A DNA stretch of 64,000 bases from Propioniciclava sp. MC1595 (GCF_017569205.1 NZ_CP071870.1:434001-498000); one strand, 5' to 3'. Positions 32,702 through 43,570 are shown, counted from the first letter of the stretch. Numbers and translations are program-made. Notes: generated by a model from the sequence alone, not told the origin.

Positions 32702-33901
32702 TCAGGAGGCCGTGGCGGGGGCGGGGGTGGCCGCCACCGGGCGCACCCGGTGGGCCAGGGCGAACACCGCGACGCCCGAGACGACGAGGATCCCGAGGCC
32801 CACGCGCAGGCTGGTCTGGTCGGCGATGAAGCCCACCAGCGGCGGGGCGGCGAGGAAGCCCATCCGCAGCAACCAGCTGGCGATCGCGACACCGGCGCCC
32901 TCGGGCAGGCCGGGGAGGCGTCCGGCCGCGGCGTAGGCGGCGGGCACGACGGTCGCGCAGCCGAAGCCGATCAGCGCGAACCCCGTCAGCACGACCGGCA
33001 GCACCGGGAAGCCCACGATGAGCACGCCACCCAGCGCGATGAGGACGCCGCCGGTCCGCATGACCGCCACCGAGCCCCAGCGGTCGGTGGCCGGGTCGCC
33101 GAGGAGGCGCCCGACGGTCTGCGCAGCGATCATCGCGACGAACGCGAGGCCCGCGACCCCGAAGGGGGTGTCGATGACCTGGACGAGGTAGAGGGCGCCC
33201 CAGTTCATGGCGGCCTCCTCGGGCAGGATGCCCACGATGGTGAGCAGGCCGAGCGGCAGCAGGAGCAGCCACATGGCGCGCGTGAGGCGCGTCGACTCGG
33301 GGCGCTCGGTGGAATCGGCCGCACGGCGCACGACGTGATCGGGCAGGCGGGCCATCAGCATGGCGATACCGGCCAGCACCACCCCGACCACGCAGGCGGC
33401 CAGCAGGTGCCAGCCCAGGGGCACGCGCTGGGTGGCCGCCAGCGAACCGGACGCCCCGCCGGCGAGGGCACCCAGGCTCCACAGGGCGTGGAGGGAGTTG
33501 ATGATCGACTTGCCGTAGGAGTCCTCGACCAGGAGGCCGTGCACGTTCTGGGCGGTGTCGGTGACGGCGTCGGAGAAGCCCGAGACGGCCATCGCCGCCG
33601 CCACGAGGAACACGTGCGGTGCGAAGCCGATCGTGGTGACCGCCGCGGCGATGCCCACCGTGCCGAAGAAGGCGACCGGGCCGGCGCCGAAGCGGCGGAT
33701 CAGGGGCGCCGGCAGCCAGGACGCGACCATCGAGCCCAGGGCCATCATCGCGACGACGACACCGAACTCGGTGTTGGACAGGTCGAAGGCCTGCTTCACC
33801 TCCGGGTAGCGGGGCATCAGGTTCGCGACGAGGAAGCCGTTGGTGAAGAACATCAACGAGATCCCGGCCCGGGCGCGCACCGGGTGGAAGGTCGTGGGCA
33901 C
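32702..33901 (-). CDS. MFS transporter
   Basis: 399 residues with twelve hydrophobic segments. It starts GTG with RARAGISLMFFTNGFLVANL and contains the loop-2 region LIRRFGAGPVAFFG and the mid-protein loop TERPESTRLTRAM. The overall pattern (PRYPEVKQAFDLSNTEFGVV) is that of the YbjJ/FucP-like MFS branch in actinobacteria, where substrates are mostly unknown. Stands alone between ybaK and glnS. Confidence 0.85.
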   Translation of the reverse strand: MPTTFHPVRARAGISLMFFTNGFLVANLMPRYPEVKQAFDLSNTEFGVVVAMMALGSMVASWLPAPLIRRFGAGPVAFFGTVGIAAAVTTIGFAPHVFLVAAAMAVSGFSDAVTDTAQNVHGLLVEDSYGKSIINSLHALWSLGALAGGASGSLAATQRVPLGWHLLAACVVGVVLAGIAMLMARLPDHVVRRAADSTERPESTRLTRAMWLLLLPLGLLTIVGILPEEAAMNWGALYLVQVIDTPFGVAGLAFVAMIAAQTVGRLLGDPATDRWGSVAVMRTGGVLIALGGVLIVGFPVLPVVLTGFALIGFGCATVVPAAYAAAGRLPGLPEGAGVAIASWLLRMGFLAAPPLVGFIADQTSLRVGLGILVVSGVAVFALAHRVRPVAATPAPATAS

Positions 33902-33947
33902 GGGGTTCAGGCTAGGACACTTCTCTCCGTGACGAAAACATCAACGA

Positions 33948-35630
<1,683 letters not shown>

Positions 35631-35654
35631 GGGGGAGAGCCTATCCGGAAGCGA

Positions 35655-35684
35655 GGAGGACCCCGGCATGCGCCGGGGTCCTCC
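35655..35684. terminator. 13-bp hairpin
   Basis: GGAGGACCCCGGC (35655-35667), loop ATGC, GCCGGGGTCCTCC (35672-35684). Positioned just after the subtilase stop (35705) on the minus strand and before glnS. Confidence 0.8.
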
Positions 35685-35704
35685 AGGTGGTTGTTGCCGT
35701 GTGG

Positions 35705-36316
35705 TCAGTCGAGCGCGGCGAGGGCGTCGACGGCGTTGACGAGGCCGTGGGCAGTGGCGTTCTCGCCCCAGCAGACCTCGGCCGGGGCGGCACCGGGGCC
35801 GGGGCGCACGGCGGCGCAGCCGGCGTCGAGCGCCACGGCGGTCGACTCCAGGATCGTCTCGGTCTCGGTCTGGGTCAGGCCCGGGTCCTTCTCGGCCATC
35901 AGGGCGACGAGTCCGGCCACGTGCGGCGCGGCCATCGAAGTGCCGCCCAGGTAGTAGAAGGCCTGCTGGCCCTGGTTCTCGCTGGGCACCACCGGCTTGC
36001 CGATGCGCTTGGCGTCCGGGTTGGCGGCGGCGACGATGTCGAGCGCCTGGATCTTCGGCAGCGCCGAGCTGCGCGCCTTCATGGTGACGGCGTCGATCTG
36101 CGGCAGCTGGCCGGTGACCTTGCCGTACGCGCCGAGCGCCTTGAGCGCGGCCGGTGTGATGTCGGCCTTCAGCGCCACGTTGATGTCGATGTTCTTGTCG
36201 GGCGCGGCCAGGGCGGGCAGGCTCGCGCCCCCGATGGCCAACGCGGACGCCGCCACAAGGGCGACAGCGGTCCTGGTCTTCCTGCGGGTCCCTCTCCACG
36301 TGTTGAGTGTCCGCAC
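35705..36316 (-). pseudogene. Subtilisin-like (S8) protease with catalytic core deleted
   Basis: GTG 36316 opens a signal peptide (RTAVALVAASALAIGGASLP then ALA-A) and the propeptide-like KADITPAALKALGAYGKVTG. The frame then passes from RIGKPVVPSENQGQQAFYYL straight into the serine region GGTSMAAPHVAGLVALMAEK. The catalytic Asp and His motifs (DTG and HGT) and most of the fold are absent, and only 203 residues remain instead of 400 or more, although the frame is kept. The product could be secreted but cannot be an active protease. Longer GTG start at 36358 is possible. An IS lies just upstream. Confidence 0.8.
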
Positions 36317-36366
36317 GATATCCAATGGCGGTCCGCCGCGGGAAGGGAGCGACGACACTCACACAT

Positions 36367-37777
36367 AGTCCCCGCGTAGCAGGGTGCTGTGCCTCACAGA
36401 CTTTCCCCGCGTGAGGGGGTGGGGCCGGCCACGATGGGGTGTGCTGCTTGAGGAGAAGTTGTCGATGAAGGCCAGGGTCGAGGTCACCAAGCGGTACGCA
36501 CAGGCGTACGCGGACGCGCCGAAGCACGGCAAGAGCTTGATCTTGGACCAAGTGGTCGAGGTGACGGGCTGGAACCGTGACCATGCCCGTCAGCAACTCC
36601 GCTTGCGGTTGCTGCAGGCGCCGGGACGAGCCACTGCGACGGTCGCGGTGATCGACCGGCGCAAGACCAAGCCACGCCGGTACTCCTACGACGCGACCAA
36701 GGTCCTGCAACAGGTGTGGGCCACCAGTGGCGGTAGTTGCGGCAAGTACCTGGCTGCCGCGATGGGCGACTGGCTGGACGCGATGGAGGCCGAAGGGTCA
36801 CTGGTGCCCGGGGTGGAGCACTACCACGACGGGGTCCGTGCCGAGCTCGAGGCCATGTCCGCGGCCACGATCGACCGCTACCTGGCGCCGGCCAAAGCGC
36901 GGGACCCGATCCGCGGCAAGACCAGCACCAAGCCCGGGCACCTGTTGCGCCAATCGATCCAGGTACGCAAGGCCGGTGACGAGGTCGAGGGCGAACCCGG
37001 GTTCTTCGAGGTCGACACGGTCGCCCATTGCGGGCCCACCCTGAAGGGCGAGTTCGCCAGGAGTGTGAACTTCACCTGCGTGCACACCGGCTGGGTGTAC
37101 ACCCATCCCATCCGGAACAACGCCCGCGTGCACGTGCTGGCCGCTTTCGACGCGTTCGTTGAGGCGGTGCCGTTCGCCGTGACGGGCATCGATTGCGACA
37201 ACGGCTCGGAGTTCATCAACCACCAGATCATCGGCTGGGCCGGTGACCGGGATGTGTTCTTCACCCGATCCCGGCCCTACAAGAGCAACGACCAAGCCAC
37301 CATCGAGTCCAAGAACGGGCACCTCGTGCGCCGATACGGGTTCTACCACCGCTACGACACCCCGGCCGAACTCGACCTCCTGACCCAGTTGTGGCCCTTG
37401 GTCAACGACAGGTTGAACTTCTTCACCCCCACCAAGAAACCCATCGGGTACGGCACCGACAAACTCGGCCGCCGCAAGCGCCTCTACGACCAGCCCCGCT
37501 CCCCCTACCGGCGGCTCCTCGAGGCAGGCGTCCTCAGCCCCGCCCAAGAACACGAACTCGCCGCCTACAAGGCCACCCTCAAACCCACCCGGATCGCCCG
37601 GCAGATCACCGAACTCCAAGCCGAACTGACCCGCTTGGCCGCCACCAAGACCCGCCGCCTCGAAGACCAACTCACCTGGCGAGCCCCCGACATCAAAGCC
37701 CTCAAGATCCGCGCCGGCTAGACCCCCGTTCCCGGGGAAAAATCTGTGAGGCACACGCCCCATCAGCCGGGGACTTG
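36367..37777 (+). mobile_element. Insertion sequence with rve-type transposase, about 1.4 kb
   Basis: Imperfect inverted repeats of about 40 bp: left AGTCCCCG...TGTGCCTCACAGA...CCCC (36367-36405), right its complement (about 37733-37777). The shared inner part TGTGCCTCACAGA is exact. No clear target duplication could be defined. The element lies between the gutted subtilase gene and the DUF2231 fusion. Bases 37778-37835 after it hold no gene I can support. Confidence 0.8.
36465..37721 (+). CDS. Rve/DDE-type transposase
   Basis: 418 residues from ATG 36465 behind GAGGAG. N-terminal DNA-binding part begins MKARVEVTKRYAQAYADAPK with LILDQVVEVTGWNRDHARQQ. The integrase-like core has DDE residues in GFFEVDTVAHCGPTLKG, GIDCDNGSEFINHQ and NDQATIESKNGHLVRRYGFY. 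A C-terminal coiled-coil-like tail follows. It resembles the ISNCY/IS481-like integrase-core transposases found in actinobacteria; I do not assign a named family. Apparently intact. Confidence 0.85.
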   Translation: MKARVEVTKRYAQAYADAPKHGKSLILDQVVEVTGWNRDHARQQLRLRLLQAPGRATATVAVIDRRKTKPRRYSYDATKVLQQVWATSGGSCGKYLAAAMGDWLDAMEAEGSLVPGVEHYHDGVRAELEAMSAATIDRYLAPAKARDPIRGKTSTKPGHLLRQSIQVRKAGDEVEGEPGFFEVDTVAHCGPTLKGEFARSVNFTCVHTGWVYTHPIRNNARVHVLAAFDAFVEAVPFAVTGIDCDNGSEFINHQIIGWAGDRDVFFTRSRPYKSNDQATIESKNGHLVRRYGFYHRYDTPAELDLLTQLWPLVNDRLNFFTPTKKPIGYGTDKLGRRKRLYDQPRSPYRRLLEAGVLSPAQEHELAAYKATLKPTRIARQITELQAELTRLAATKTRRLEDQLTWRAPDIKALKIRAG

Positions 37778-37835
37778 ACTATGAGGCACCACGGGGAGGA
37801 AGCCATGCGACGAACGCTGTCAGTGAAGGCTGGCG

Positions 37836-38573
37836 TCAGGCGAGGGTGCCGATGCGCAGGCCGTCGAGCTGGGCGTTCGAGCGCGGGTTCCGGCTGTGCT
37901 GCACCTGGAACCGCTCGGTCGCGTCGGTTCCGCACAGGTCGAGGATGCGCTGCGACCCGCCGGGGTGGAGGCCGGCCCAGCGGGTCAGGTCGTAGACACT
38001 GCCGTCCACCACGGCCCAGCAGGACTCGGCCGAGTCGTGCGAGGCCACCTCCTCCATCGTGAACGTGGACGCCGCGGGCGCGGCCGTGCCGCCTGCCGCG
38101 GCCGGGGCGGCCAGGCGGCTGGACCACGTGGCCTGCGCGCCCGAGTGCCCGGTCGCGACTGCAAGGCCGGTGACGGCGAGGGCCGCGGTGGCGACGAGCC
38201 CGCCGACCGCCATCGCCCCGAACCCGCTCGTGCCCGGGGGCGCCTGCTCGCGGCGGCGCTCGAGCCACCACCACAGCCACGCCAGCGCGGCGGTGACGAG
38301 AGCGGCGACGAGCGTGAGGTTGCCGAACCGCTCGTGGGACTCGGGGCGCGTCACCGTCTCGGCGAGCGCCTCGCCCGAGAACTTGGCCGCGATCGCCGCG
38401 AGCGCCCCGAGGGTCAGGGTGGCCAGAGACAGCAGCCCGAACCGGGACCGCACCGCCGGGGACACCACGGACGCCACCGTGGCCAGCGCGCCCACCGGCA
38501 GCGCCACCACGACCAGGTGCACGACGAGCGGGTGCAGGGGCAGGCCGAGGAACGAGGCGTCCAGCGGATTCAT
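37836..38573 (-). CDS. DUF2231 membrane protein fused to a cytochrome b5-like domain
   Basis: 245 residues. Residues 1-150 have four hydrophobic segments opening with LGLPLHPLVVHLVVVALPVG, the histidine-containing DUF2231 signature (LHPxxVHxP type). After an Ala/Gly linker, residues 170-245 form a cytochrome b5-like haem domain: FTMEEVASHDSAESCWAVVD, then SVYDLTRWAGLHPGGSQRIL with the haem ligand in HPGG, and a second histidine in FQVQHSRNP. Together they suggest a membrane-anchored haem electron carrier facing one side of the membrane. ATG 38573. Divergent from lrgA. Confidence 0.82.
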   Translation of the reverse strand: MNPLDASFLGLPLHPLVVHLVVVALPVGALATVASVVSPAVRSRFGLLSLATLTLGALAAIAAKFSGEALAETVTRPESHERFGNLTLVAALVTAALAWLWWWLERRREQAPPGTSGFGAMAVGGLVATAALAVTGLAVATGHSGAQATWSSRLAAPAAAGGTAAPAASTFTMEEVASHDSAESCWAVVDGSVYDLTRWAGLHPGGSQRILDLCGTDATERFQVQHSRNPRSNAQLDGLRIGTLA

Positions 38574-38657
38574 GTCGTGCAGTGTACGGAGGGGTCCGAC
38601 GTCCGCCGTGGTGGGCCCCGGTGGGGCGGGGCGGCGACCGGTGCGAGACTGGCGACC

Positions 38658-39017
38658 ATGATCGGAGGTCTCGCGCTGCTCCTGGCGTTCCAGCTGGTCG
38701 GGGAGCTGGTCGTCCGGCTGACGGGCCTGCCCATCCCCGGTCCGGTGATCGGGATGGTGCTGTTCTTCGGGTGGTTGCGCTGGCACCACCCGCGCGAGGG
38801 CGCGCCCTCGGTCCGGGCCGCCGACGTGCTGGTGCGCTACCTGCCGATCATGTTCGTCCCGACCACCGTCGGCATCGTGGCGTACGGCCCCCAGGTGGCC
38901 GCGCAGTGGTTCCCGGCGGCGGTGGCGTCCTTCGGCACGTGGCTGGTGACGTTCATCCTCGTGGCCTGGGTGGCGGTCTGGCTGCGCCCGCGGCGTCCGA
39001 AGCAGGAGGCCGCGTGA
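38658..39017 (+). CDS. lrgA: LrgA/CidA-family membrane protein
   Basis: 119 residues, four hydrophobic segments. LLLAFQLVGELVVRLTGLPI followed by PGPVIGMVLFFGWL is the CidA/LrgA signature. Holin-like component of the LrgAB system, linked in other bacteria to cell lysis control and to transport of small organic acids such as pyruvate or glycolate. Its stop overlaps the lrgB start (ATGA). Confidence 0.88.
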   Translation: MIGGLALLLAFQLVGELVVRLTGLPIPGPVIGMVLFFGWLRWHHPREGAPSVRAADVLVRYLPIMFVPTTVGIVAYGPQVAAQWFPAAVASFGTWLVTFILVAWVAVWLRPRRPKQEAA

Positions 39018-39724
39018 TGGAGAACCTGACCGCCACGTGGGAGTGGCTCTCGACCTCGCCGCTGCTCGCGCTCACCCTGACCGTGGGCGTCTACTGGGCC
39101 GCCGACAAGCTCTGGGAGCGCTCCGGGCGCCACCCCCTGCTGACCCCGCTGCTCATCACCGTGACCGTGATCAGCATCGTGCTGGTCGTGGCCGGCATCG
39201 ACTACTCGGCCTACGCGGACGGGGCGAGCATCCTGACGATCCTGCTGGGGCCGGCCACGGTCGCCCTTGCACTGCCGCTGCACCGGCAGGCCTCGCACGT
39301 GAAGGAGGCCGCGCCCATGGTGCTCGGCGCCGTGCTCGTGGGCGCCTTCTTCTCGATCATCTCGGGCTACTGGGTGACGCTGTGGCTGGGCGGCTCGACG
39401 GAGCTGGCGGCGTCCATGGCACCGAAGTCGGCGACCACCCCGATCGCGATGGCGCTGGCCGAGCAGATCGTCGGGCTCGCACCGCTGGCGGTGCTGTTCG
39501 TGATGGTCGCGGGGCTGGCGGGCGCGGTGATCGGGCCCAAGATCCTCGACCTGGTGCGCGTCACCGACCCGCGGGCGCGCGGGCTGGCGATGGGCGTGGC
39601 CTCGCACGGCGTGGGCACGTCGCGGGCCTTCCAGGAGGGACAGACCCAGGGCGCGTTCTCGGGGCTGGCGATGGGCCTCACCGGCCTGACCGTGTCGCTG
39701 ATCATCACGTGGTTGGTGCCCTGA
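39017..39724 (+). CDS. lrgB: LrgB/CidB-family membrane protein
   Basis: 235 residues with about seven hydrophobic segments. The family hallmarks are LLGPATVALALPLHRQASHV, APKSATTPIAMALAEQIVGL and ASHGVGTSRAFQEGQTQGAF. Partner of lrgA, translated by coupling. Together they form a putative metabolite carrier or lysis-control pair. No LytTR-type regulator lies nearby. Confidence 0.92.
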   Translation: MENLTATWEWLSTSPLLALTLTVGVYWAADKLWERSGRHPLLTPLLITVTVISIVLVVAGIDYSAYADGASILTILLGPATVALALPLHRQASHVKEAAPMVLGAVLVGAFFSIISGYWVTLWLGGSTELAASMAPKSATTPIAMALAEQIVGLAPLAVLFVMVAGLAGAVIGPKILDLVRVTDPRARGLAMGVASHGVGTSRAFQEGQTQGAFSGLAMGLTGLTVSLIITWLVP

Positions 39725-39754
39725 CCCGGACTTTGCCACTGCGGAGCCGGGAAG

Positions 39755-39782
39755 CGTCAAATCAGCGGTCGGGGATTTGACG
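39755..39782. terminator. Nested inverted repeats between convergent genes
   Basis: CGTCAAATC (39755-39763) and GATTTGACG (39774-39782) form a 9-bp stem, enclosed by the wider pair CTTTGCC (39731) and GGCAAAG (39803). Located between lrgB and the converging ankyrin gene, fitting a bidirectional terminator. Confidence 0.6.
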
Positions 39783-39835
39783 GATCTGCGGCGTGGGTCG
39801 GCAAAGGCACGAACCGACACGTGGCTCGGATGGGC

Positions 39836-40225
39836 TCAGGCGGGCTCACCGAACAGCTCGGGGAGTCCGAACATCTGGGCGGTCTGGCGGGCGGTGGGCG
39901 TCCCGGCATCGGGATCGGCGCCCGCCTCCAGCAGCACGCGGACGACCTCGTCGGCCTGCTTGAACACCGCGCCAGCGAGCGGCGACTGGCCGCGGCGGTT
40001 CTGGGCCTCGACGTCGGCGCCGCGCTCGACGAGGGCGGCGACCGTTGCGGGCTGGTCGTGGTAGGCCGCCAGCATCAGCAGGGTGTTGCCGTCGGCGTCG
40101 GTCAGGTCGACGGGGGCGCCGGCGTCCACGTAGGCGGCCAGGCGGGCCGCGTCGCCCTGGCGGGCGAGGTCGAACAGCCAGTTGGCCAGAGCCACGGGTT
40201 CGGAGCCGTCGGGTACCTCGGTCAT
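39836..40225 (-). CDS. Ankyrin-repeat protein
   Basis: 129 residues. Three ankyrin units can be read: DLARQGDAARLAAYVDAGAP, then LTDADGNTLLMLAAYHDQPA with TVAALVERGADVEAQNRRGQ, then SPLAGAVFKQADEVVRVLLE with AGADPDAGTPTARQTAQMFG. No other domain or signal peptide. Probably a small protein-binding adaptor in the cytoplasm; such genes often sit beside catalase or oxidoreductase genes, which is not the case here. ATG 40225; divergent from the Gfo/Idh gene by 29 bp. Confidence 0.88.
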   Translation of the reverse strand: MTEVPDGSEPVALANWLFDLARQGDAARLAAYVDAGAPVDLTDADGNTLLMLAAYHDQPATVAALVERGADVEAQNRRGQSPLAGAVFKQADEVVRVLLEAGADPDAGTPTARQTAQMFGLPELFGEPA

Positions 40226-40254
40226 GACCGGCAGCCTAGTGCGATGCTGGGGCG

Positions 40255-41280
40255 ATGAACCTGCCGTCGCCCCGCACGCCCGACCCACTGCACGCCCCTC
40301 CGCTCAACTGGGGCATCCTCGCCCCCGGCGGCATCGCGGCCACCATGGTCGAGGCCCTGCAGCGGTTCACCCGCCAGCGGGTGGTGGCGGTGGGGTCGCG
40401 CTCGGCCGAGCGCGGGGCGTCCTTCGCGCAGCGGTTCGGGATCGGGCGGGTCCACGACTCCTACGAGGCGCTCGTGGCCGACCCAGAGGTCGACGCGGTG
40501 TACGTCGCCTCGCCGCACTCCCACCACCGCGACCACGCGCTGCTGGCGATCGCGGCCGGCAAGCACGTGCTGGTCGAGAAGGCCTTCACGCGCAACGCGG
40601 CCGAGGCCCTCGAGGTCGTGGACGCCGCCCGCGCGGCCGGCGTCGCCTGCGTCGAGGCGATGTGGACCCGGTTCCTGCCCACGACCGACATCGTGCGGCA
40701 ACTGTTGGCGTCGGGGGCGCTGGGCGAGGTCGAGACGTTCACCGCCGACCACGGGCAGTGGTTCGCCCTCGACCCGGCGTCGCGGCTGTTCGCGCCCGGG
40801 CTGGCCGGTGGGGCGCTGCTCGACCTGGGCGTGTACCCGGTCTCGTACGCGTCGTTCGTGCTGGGCGCGCCGACCGGGGTGGTCGCGCGGGGGACACTCA
40901 CCGAGACCGGCGTCGACCGGCAGGTCTCGGCGGTGCTGACGTACGCCTCGGCTGCGCAGTCGGTGGTGCACACCACGCTGGCCGCCCGGACGCCGACCGT
41001 CGCGGCCATCAGCGGCTCGGAGGCGCGGATCGAGCTGGACGGACCGTTCTACACGCCGCGCGTCGTGCGGCTGGTGACCCGGGACGGGGAGGTGCACGAG
41101 TCGGCGCCGCCCGTCATCGAGGGGCACCTGGGGCTGTGCCACGAGGCGGCCCATGTGGCGCAGCTGGTGGCCGATGGGGCATCCGAGTCGCCGCTGCTGC
41201 CGTGGCGGGAGACGATCTCGGTCATGGAGACGCTGGACGAGCTCAGGGCGCAGGTGGGCGTCAGGTACCCGGGGGAGTAG
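40255..41280 (+). CDS. Gfo/Idh/MocA-family oxidoreductase
   Basis: 341 residues. N-terminal Rossmann domain: NWGILAPGGIAATMVEALQR, VYVASPHSHHRDHALLAIAA, then the family EKP-like VLVEKAFTRNAAEALEVVDA with the catalytic-region lysine. C-terminal alpha/beta domain contains MWTRFLPTTDIVRQLLASGA and LLDLGVYPVSYASFVLGAPT, as in trans-dihydrodiol or glucose-fructose dehydrogenase-like members. Acts on a cyclic polyol or sugar using NAD(P); substrate unknown. Confidence 0.9.
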   Translation: MNLPSPRTPDPLHAPPLNWGILAPGGIAATMVEALQRFTRQRVVAVGSRSAERGASFAQRFGIGRVHDSYEALVADPEVDAVYVASPHSHHRDHALLAIAAGKHVLVEKAFTRNAAEALEVVDAARAAGVACVEAMWTRFLPTTDIVRQLLASGALGEVETFTADHGQWFALDPASRLFAPGLAGGALLDLGVYPVSYASFVLGAPTGVVARGTLTETGVDRQVSAVLTYASAAQSVVHTTLAARTPTVAAISGSEARIELDGPFYTPRVVRLVTRDGEVHESAPPVIEGHLGLCHEAAHVAQLVADGASESPLLPWRETISVMETLDELRAQVGVRYPGE

Positions 41281-41282
41281 CG

Positions 41283-42305
41283 CTACAGCCGGGCCAGCAG
41301 GGCCTCGGGGCGCTTGCGGAAGGCCTCGATGTCCTCGGTGCCGGCGGTCAGTCCCTCGAGCACCGAGGTCAGCACCGCGTTGACCGGGGTCGGGACGCCC
41401 ACGGCCGCGCCGTGGCGCACGACGGCCCCGTGGAGGTAGCCCACCTCGGAGCGGCGGCGTCCGGCGTGGAGGTCGATGTGCAGCGACGGCATCTTGTGGC
41501 CGCGTGACCCGCCCAGCAGGCGGGTGAAGATCGGGCGGGTGACCGGCTTGGGCAGGCGCTCGACGGCGAAGGCGAGGAGCCGCACCGGCGTCCCGGGCAG
41601 GTCGACCGGCGCGAAGCCCTGCGCGCGCATGACGGCCAGGCACTCGCGCAGCGAGGCGGTCTCGACCGCGTGCAGGCGCTTGTCGGCGAACACCTCGCCG
41701 ACGGGCAGGTCGAGGATCGCCGAGACCGCCGACCCCTGCAGGTTGGTGAGCAGCTTCGACCACTTCATCGGGCCCGCGGCGTCGAAGGCCTGCGCGGAGA
41801 GGCCCGCGGCGTCCAGCGCCTCGACCAGACCACGGGCCAGCGGGTGGCCGAGCGCGATGCCGACGCCCCGGTGGGTCTCCTCGACGACGTGGCCGACGCC
41901 GGGCTTGGCGATGGCGGTGGTGACGGTGCCGGCGATCACGCGGTCGGCGCCGAGGCGGGCCGCGATCGTGGGCTCGTTGTCGACGCCGTTCTGCAGGGAG
42001 AGGATCGTCGGCACGGGGCGCCCGGTGGCGAGCAGCTGCTCGACCGCCTCGGCGGTGTCGAAGGACTTCAGGGCGAAGACGGCGACGTCCCAGGGGCCGG
42101 CGTCCAGGGCGGCGGCCGCGTCGGTGTACACGGTCACGTCGCGCACCACCTTCGTGCCGGACACCGCCTCCACCGTCAGCCCGTCGCGCGCGATCTGCTC
42201 GGCGGGGCCGGGCTGCTCGACGAACGCGACCTCGGTTCCCGAGGCTGCCAGCGACCCACCGATGTACGTGCCGATCGCGCCCGCGCCCAGGAAGAGGAAC
42301 CTCAC
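41283..42305 (-). CDS. 2-dehydropantoate 2-reductase family (PanE/ApbA)
   Basis: 340 residues. N-terminal FLFLGAGAIGTYIGGSLAAS (GxGxxG NADPH site), LSLQNGVDNEPTIAARLGAD, and the catalytic lysine region GPMKWSKLLTNLQGSAVSAI, then the C-terminal helical domain with GHKMPSLHIDLHAGRRRSEV and the conserved NAVL/PVN. Reduces ketopantoate to pantoate in pantothenate synthesis, or a related 2-keto acid. GTG 42305. Overlaps the upstream kinase gene by 4 bp. Confidence 0.88.
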   Translation of the reverse strand: MRFLFLGAGAIGTYIGGSLAASGTEVAFVEQPGPAEQIARDGLTVEAVSGTKVVRDVTVYTDAAAALDAGPWDVAVFALKSFDTAEAVEQLLATGRPVPTILSLQNGVDNEPTIAARLGADRVIAGTVTTAIAKPGVGHVVEETHRGVGIALGHPLARGLVEALDAAGLSAQAFDAAGPMKWSKLLTNLQGSAVSAILDLPVGEVFADKRLHAVETASLRECLAVMRAQGFAPVDLPGTPVRLLAFAVERLPKPVTRPIFTRLLGGSRGHKMPSLHIDLHAGRRRSEVGYLHGAVVRHGAAVGVPTPVNAVLTSVLEGLTAGTEDIEAFRKRPEALLARL

Positions 42306-43570
42306 ACGGACACCCTACTCACCACGGGCTCCGCCGCCCGGTCAGCCTCGGTGACGATCGTGGACGCCGTGGCCGCCCGCGCCGGGAAGTCGCGGGTGTA
42401 GCGCTCGAGCCAGGCCGCGGCGAAGCCCTCGGCGTCGGCTCGTGGGACCAGCGCCCACACCGAGCCGCCGAAGCCCGCGCCGAAGGCCGAGGCCGCAGCA
42501 GCCCCCAGCTGGCGGGCCGACGCCGCGAGGGCGACCGTCTCGGGAACCTGGTTGCCCAGCAGCGCCTCGGCGAGGAGCTGCGAGTCGGCCGAGACCGCGC
42601 CGAAGCCGGCCAGGTCGCCGCGCTCGAGGGCGTCGGCGGCGGCGGGCACGAAGAGCTCGGACTCCTGCACGAAGTGGTCCACGCGGGTGCGCAGCGCCTC
42701 GTCACCGACGGCGGCCATCAGCCGCGCCACGGCGTCGGGGGCCGAGCGCACGGCGGCGGCCAGCGAGCGGTCGGCGCGGCCGGTGGCCTCGTTCCAGCGG
42801 GCGAGCGAGGCGGCGATCGCGTCGGAGGCGCGGTTGTAGTCGGCCAGCGCGGCGCCGGTCTTCTCGGCGCTCACGCCGCTGACGGCGATGACGAAGACGT
42901 AGCCGTCGGGCAGGGGCACGTGCCGGTGGTGCGCGACCGGGTCGAACCCGAACTGGCCCAGCCGGCCGGGCAGGGAGCACAGCATGCCGGTGTGGTCCTC
43001 GGAGCCGCCGCGCGTGCCGACGCCGGCCTGCCCCTCCAGCGAGCGGAACGTCGAGCCGTTCTCGACCGACGCGAGGTAGGACGCCCAGGCCAGCCGGTCA
43101 TCCCCGAGCTCGGACGCCCACAGCTCGCCGTCGCGGAGCCCGGCCAGGTCGGCCAGGGCCAGCGCCAAGGCGACGACGAGTGCCGAGGAGGAGCTCATGC
43201 CCGAGGCCAGCGGCAGGTCGGAGGAGAAGGTCAGCTCGGCGGCGGGGAGCTCGCCGAAGTTGGCGCGCAGGCGGTTCCAGGCGGTGGTGACGTAGCGGCC
43301 CCAGTGCCCGGGGGGCAGGCCGGGGTCGGTGTCCGGCACCAGCGCGAGGTGCCCGTCGAACGCGGCCGAGCGGGCGAGCAGGCCCACGCCCGCGGCGTCC
43401 CGGTTCGTGAGCGGGCGGGCGACCGCGGTGACGGCCTGGCTGGCGGCGCAGCCGAGCACGTTCCCGCCGGCGTAGTCGGTGTGCTTGCCGAAGACCTCGA
43501 TGCGTCCCGGCACGCGCCAGCTGGCGCGCGTCACGGCGGTGCGGAGCGGGTCGGCGGTCGGGGCACTCAT
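42302..43570 (-). CDS. Galactokinase-like GHMP kinase
   Basis: 422 residues of the GHMP superfamily: N-terminal sugar motif GRIEVFGKHTDYAGGNVLGC, ATP loop LPLASGMSSSSALVVALALA, and C-terminal motif GAGFGGSVWALVPRADAEGF. In true galactokinases the first motif is GEHTDY, where Glu and His contact galactose; here it is GKHTDY, so the sugar may differ. It follows the nucleotidyltransferase and phosphohexomutase genes, implying anomeric phosphorylation and activation of a sugar. Overlaps on both sides (4 bp each). Confidence 0.85.
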   Translation of the reverse strand: MSAPTADPLRTAVTRASWRVPGRIEVFGKHTDYAGGNVLGCAASQAVTAVARPLTNRDAAGVGLLARSAAFDGHLALVPDTDPGLPPGHWGRYVTTAWNRLRANFGELPAAELTFSSDLPLASGMSSSSALVVALALALADLAGLRDGELWASELGDDRLAWASYLASVENGSTFRSLEGQAGVGTRGGSEDHTGMLCSLPGRLGQFGFDPVAHHRHVPLPDGYVFVIAVSGVSAEKTGAALADYNRASDAIAASLARWNEATGRADRSLAAAVRSAPDAVARLMAAVGDEALRTRVDHFVQESELFVPAAADALERGDLAGFGAVSADSQLLAEALLGNQVPETVALAASARQLGAAAASAFGAGFGGSVWALVPRADAEGFAAAWLERYTRDFPARAATASTIVTEADRAAEPVVSRVSV

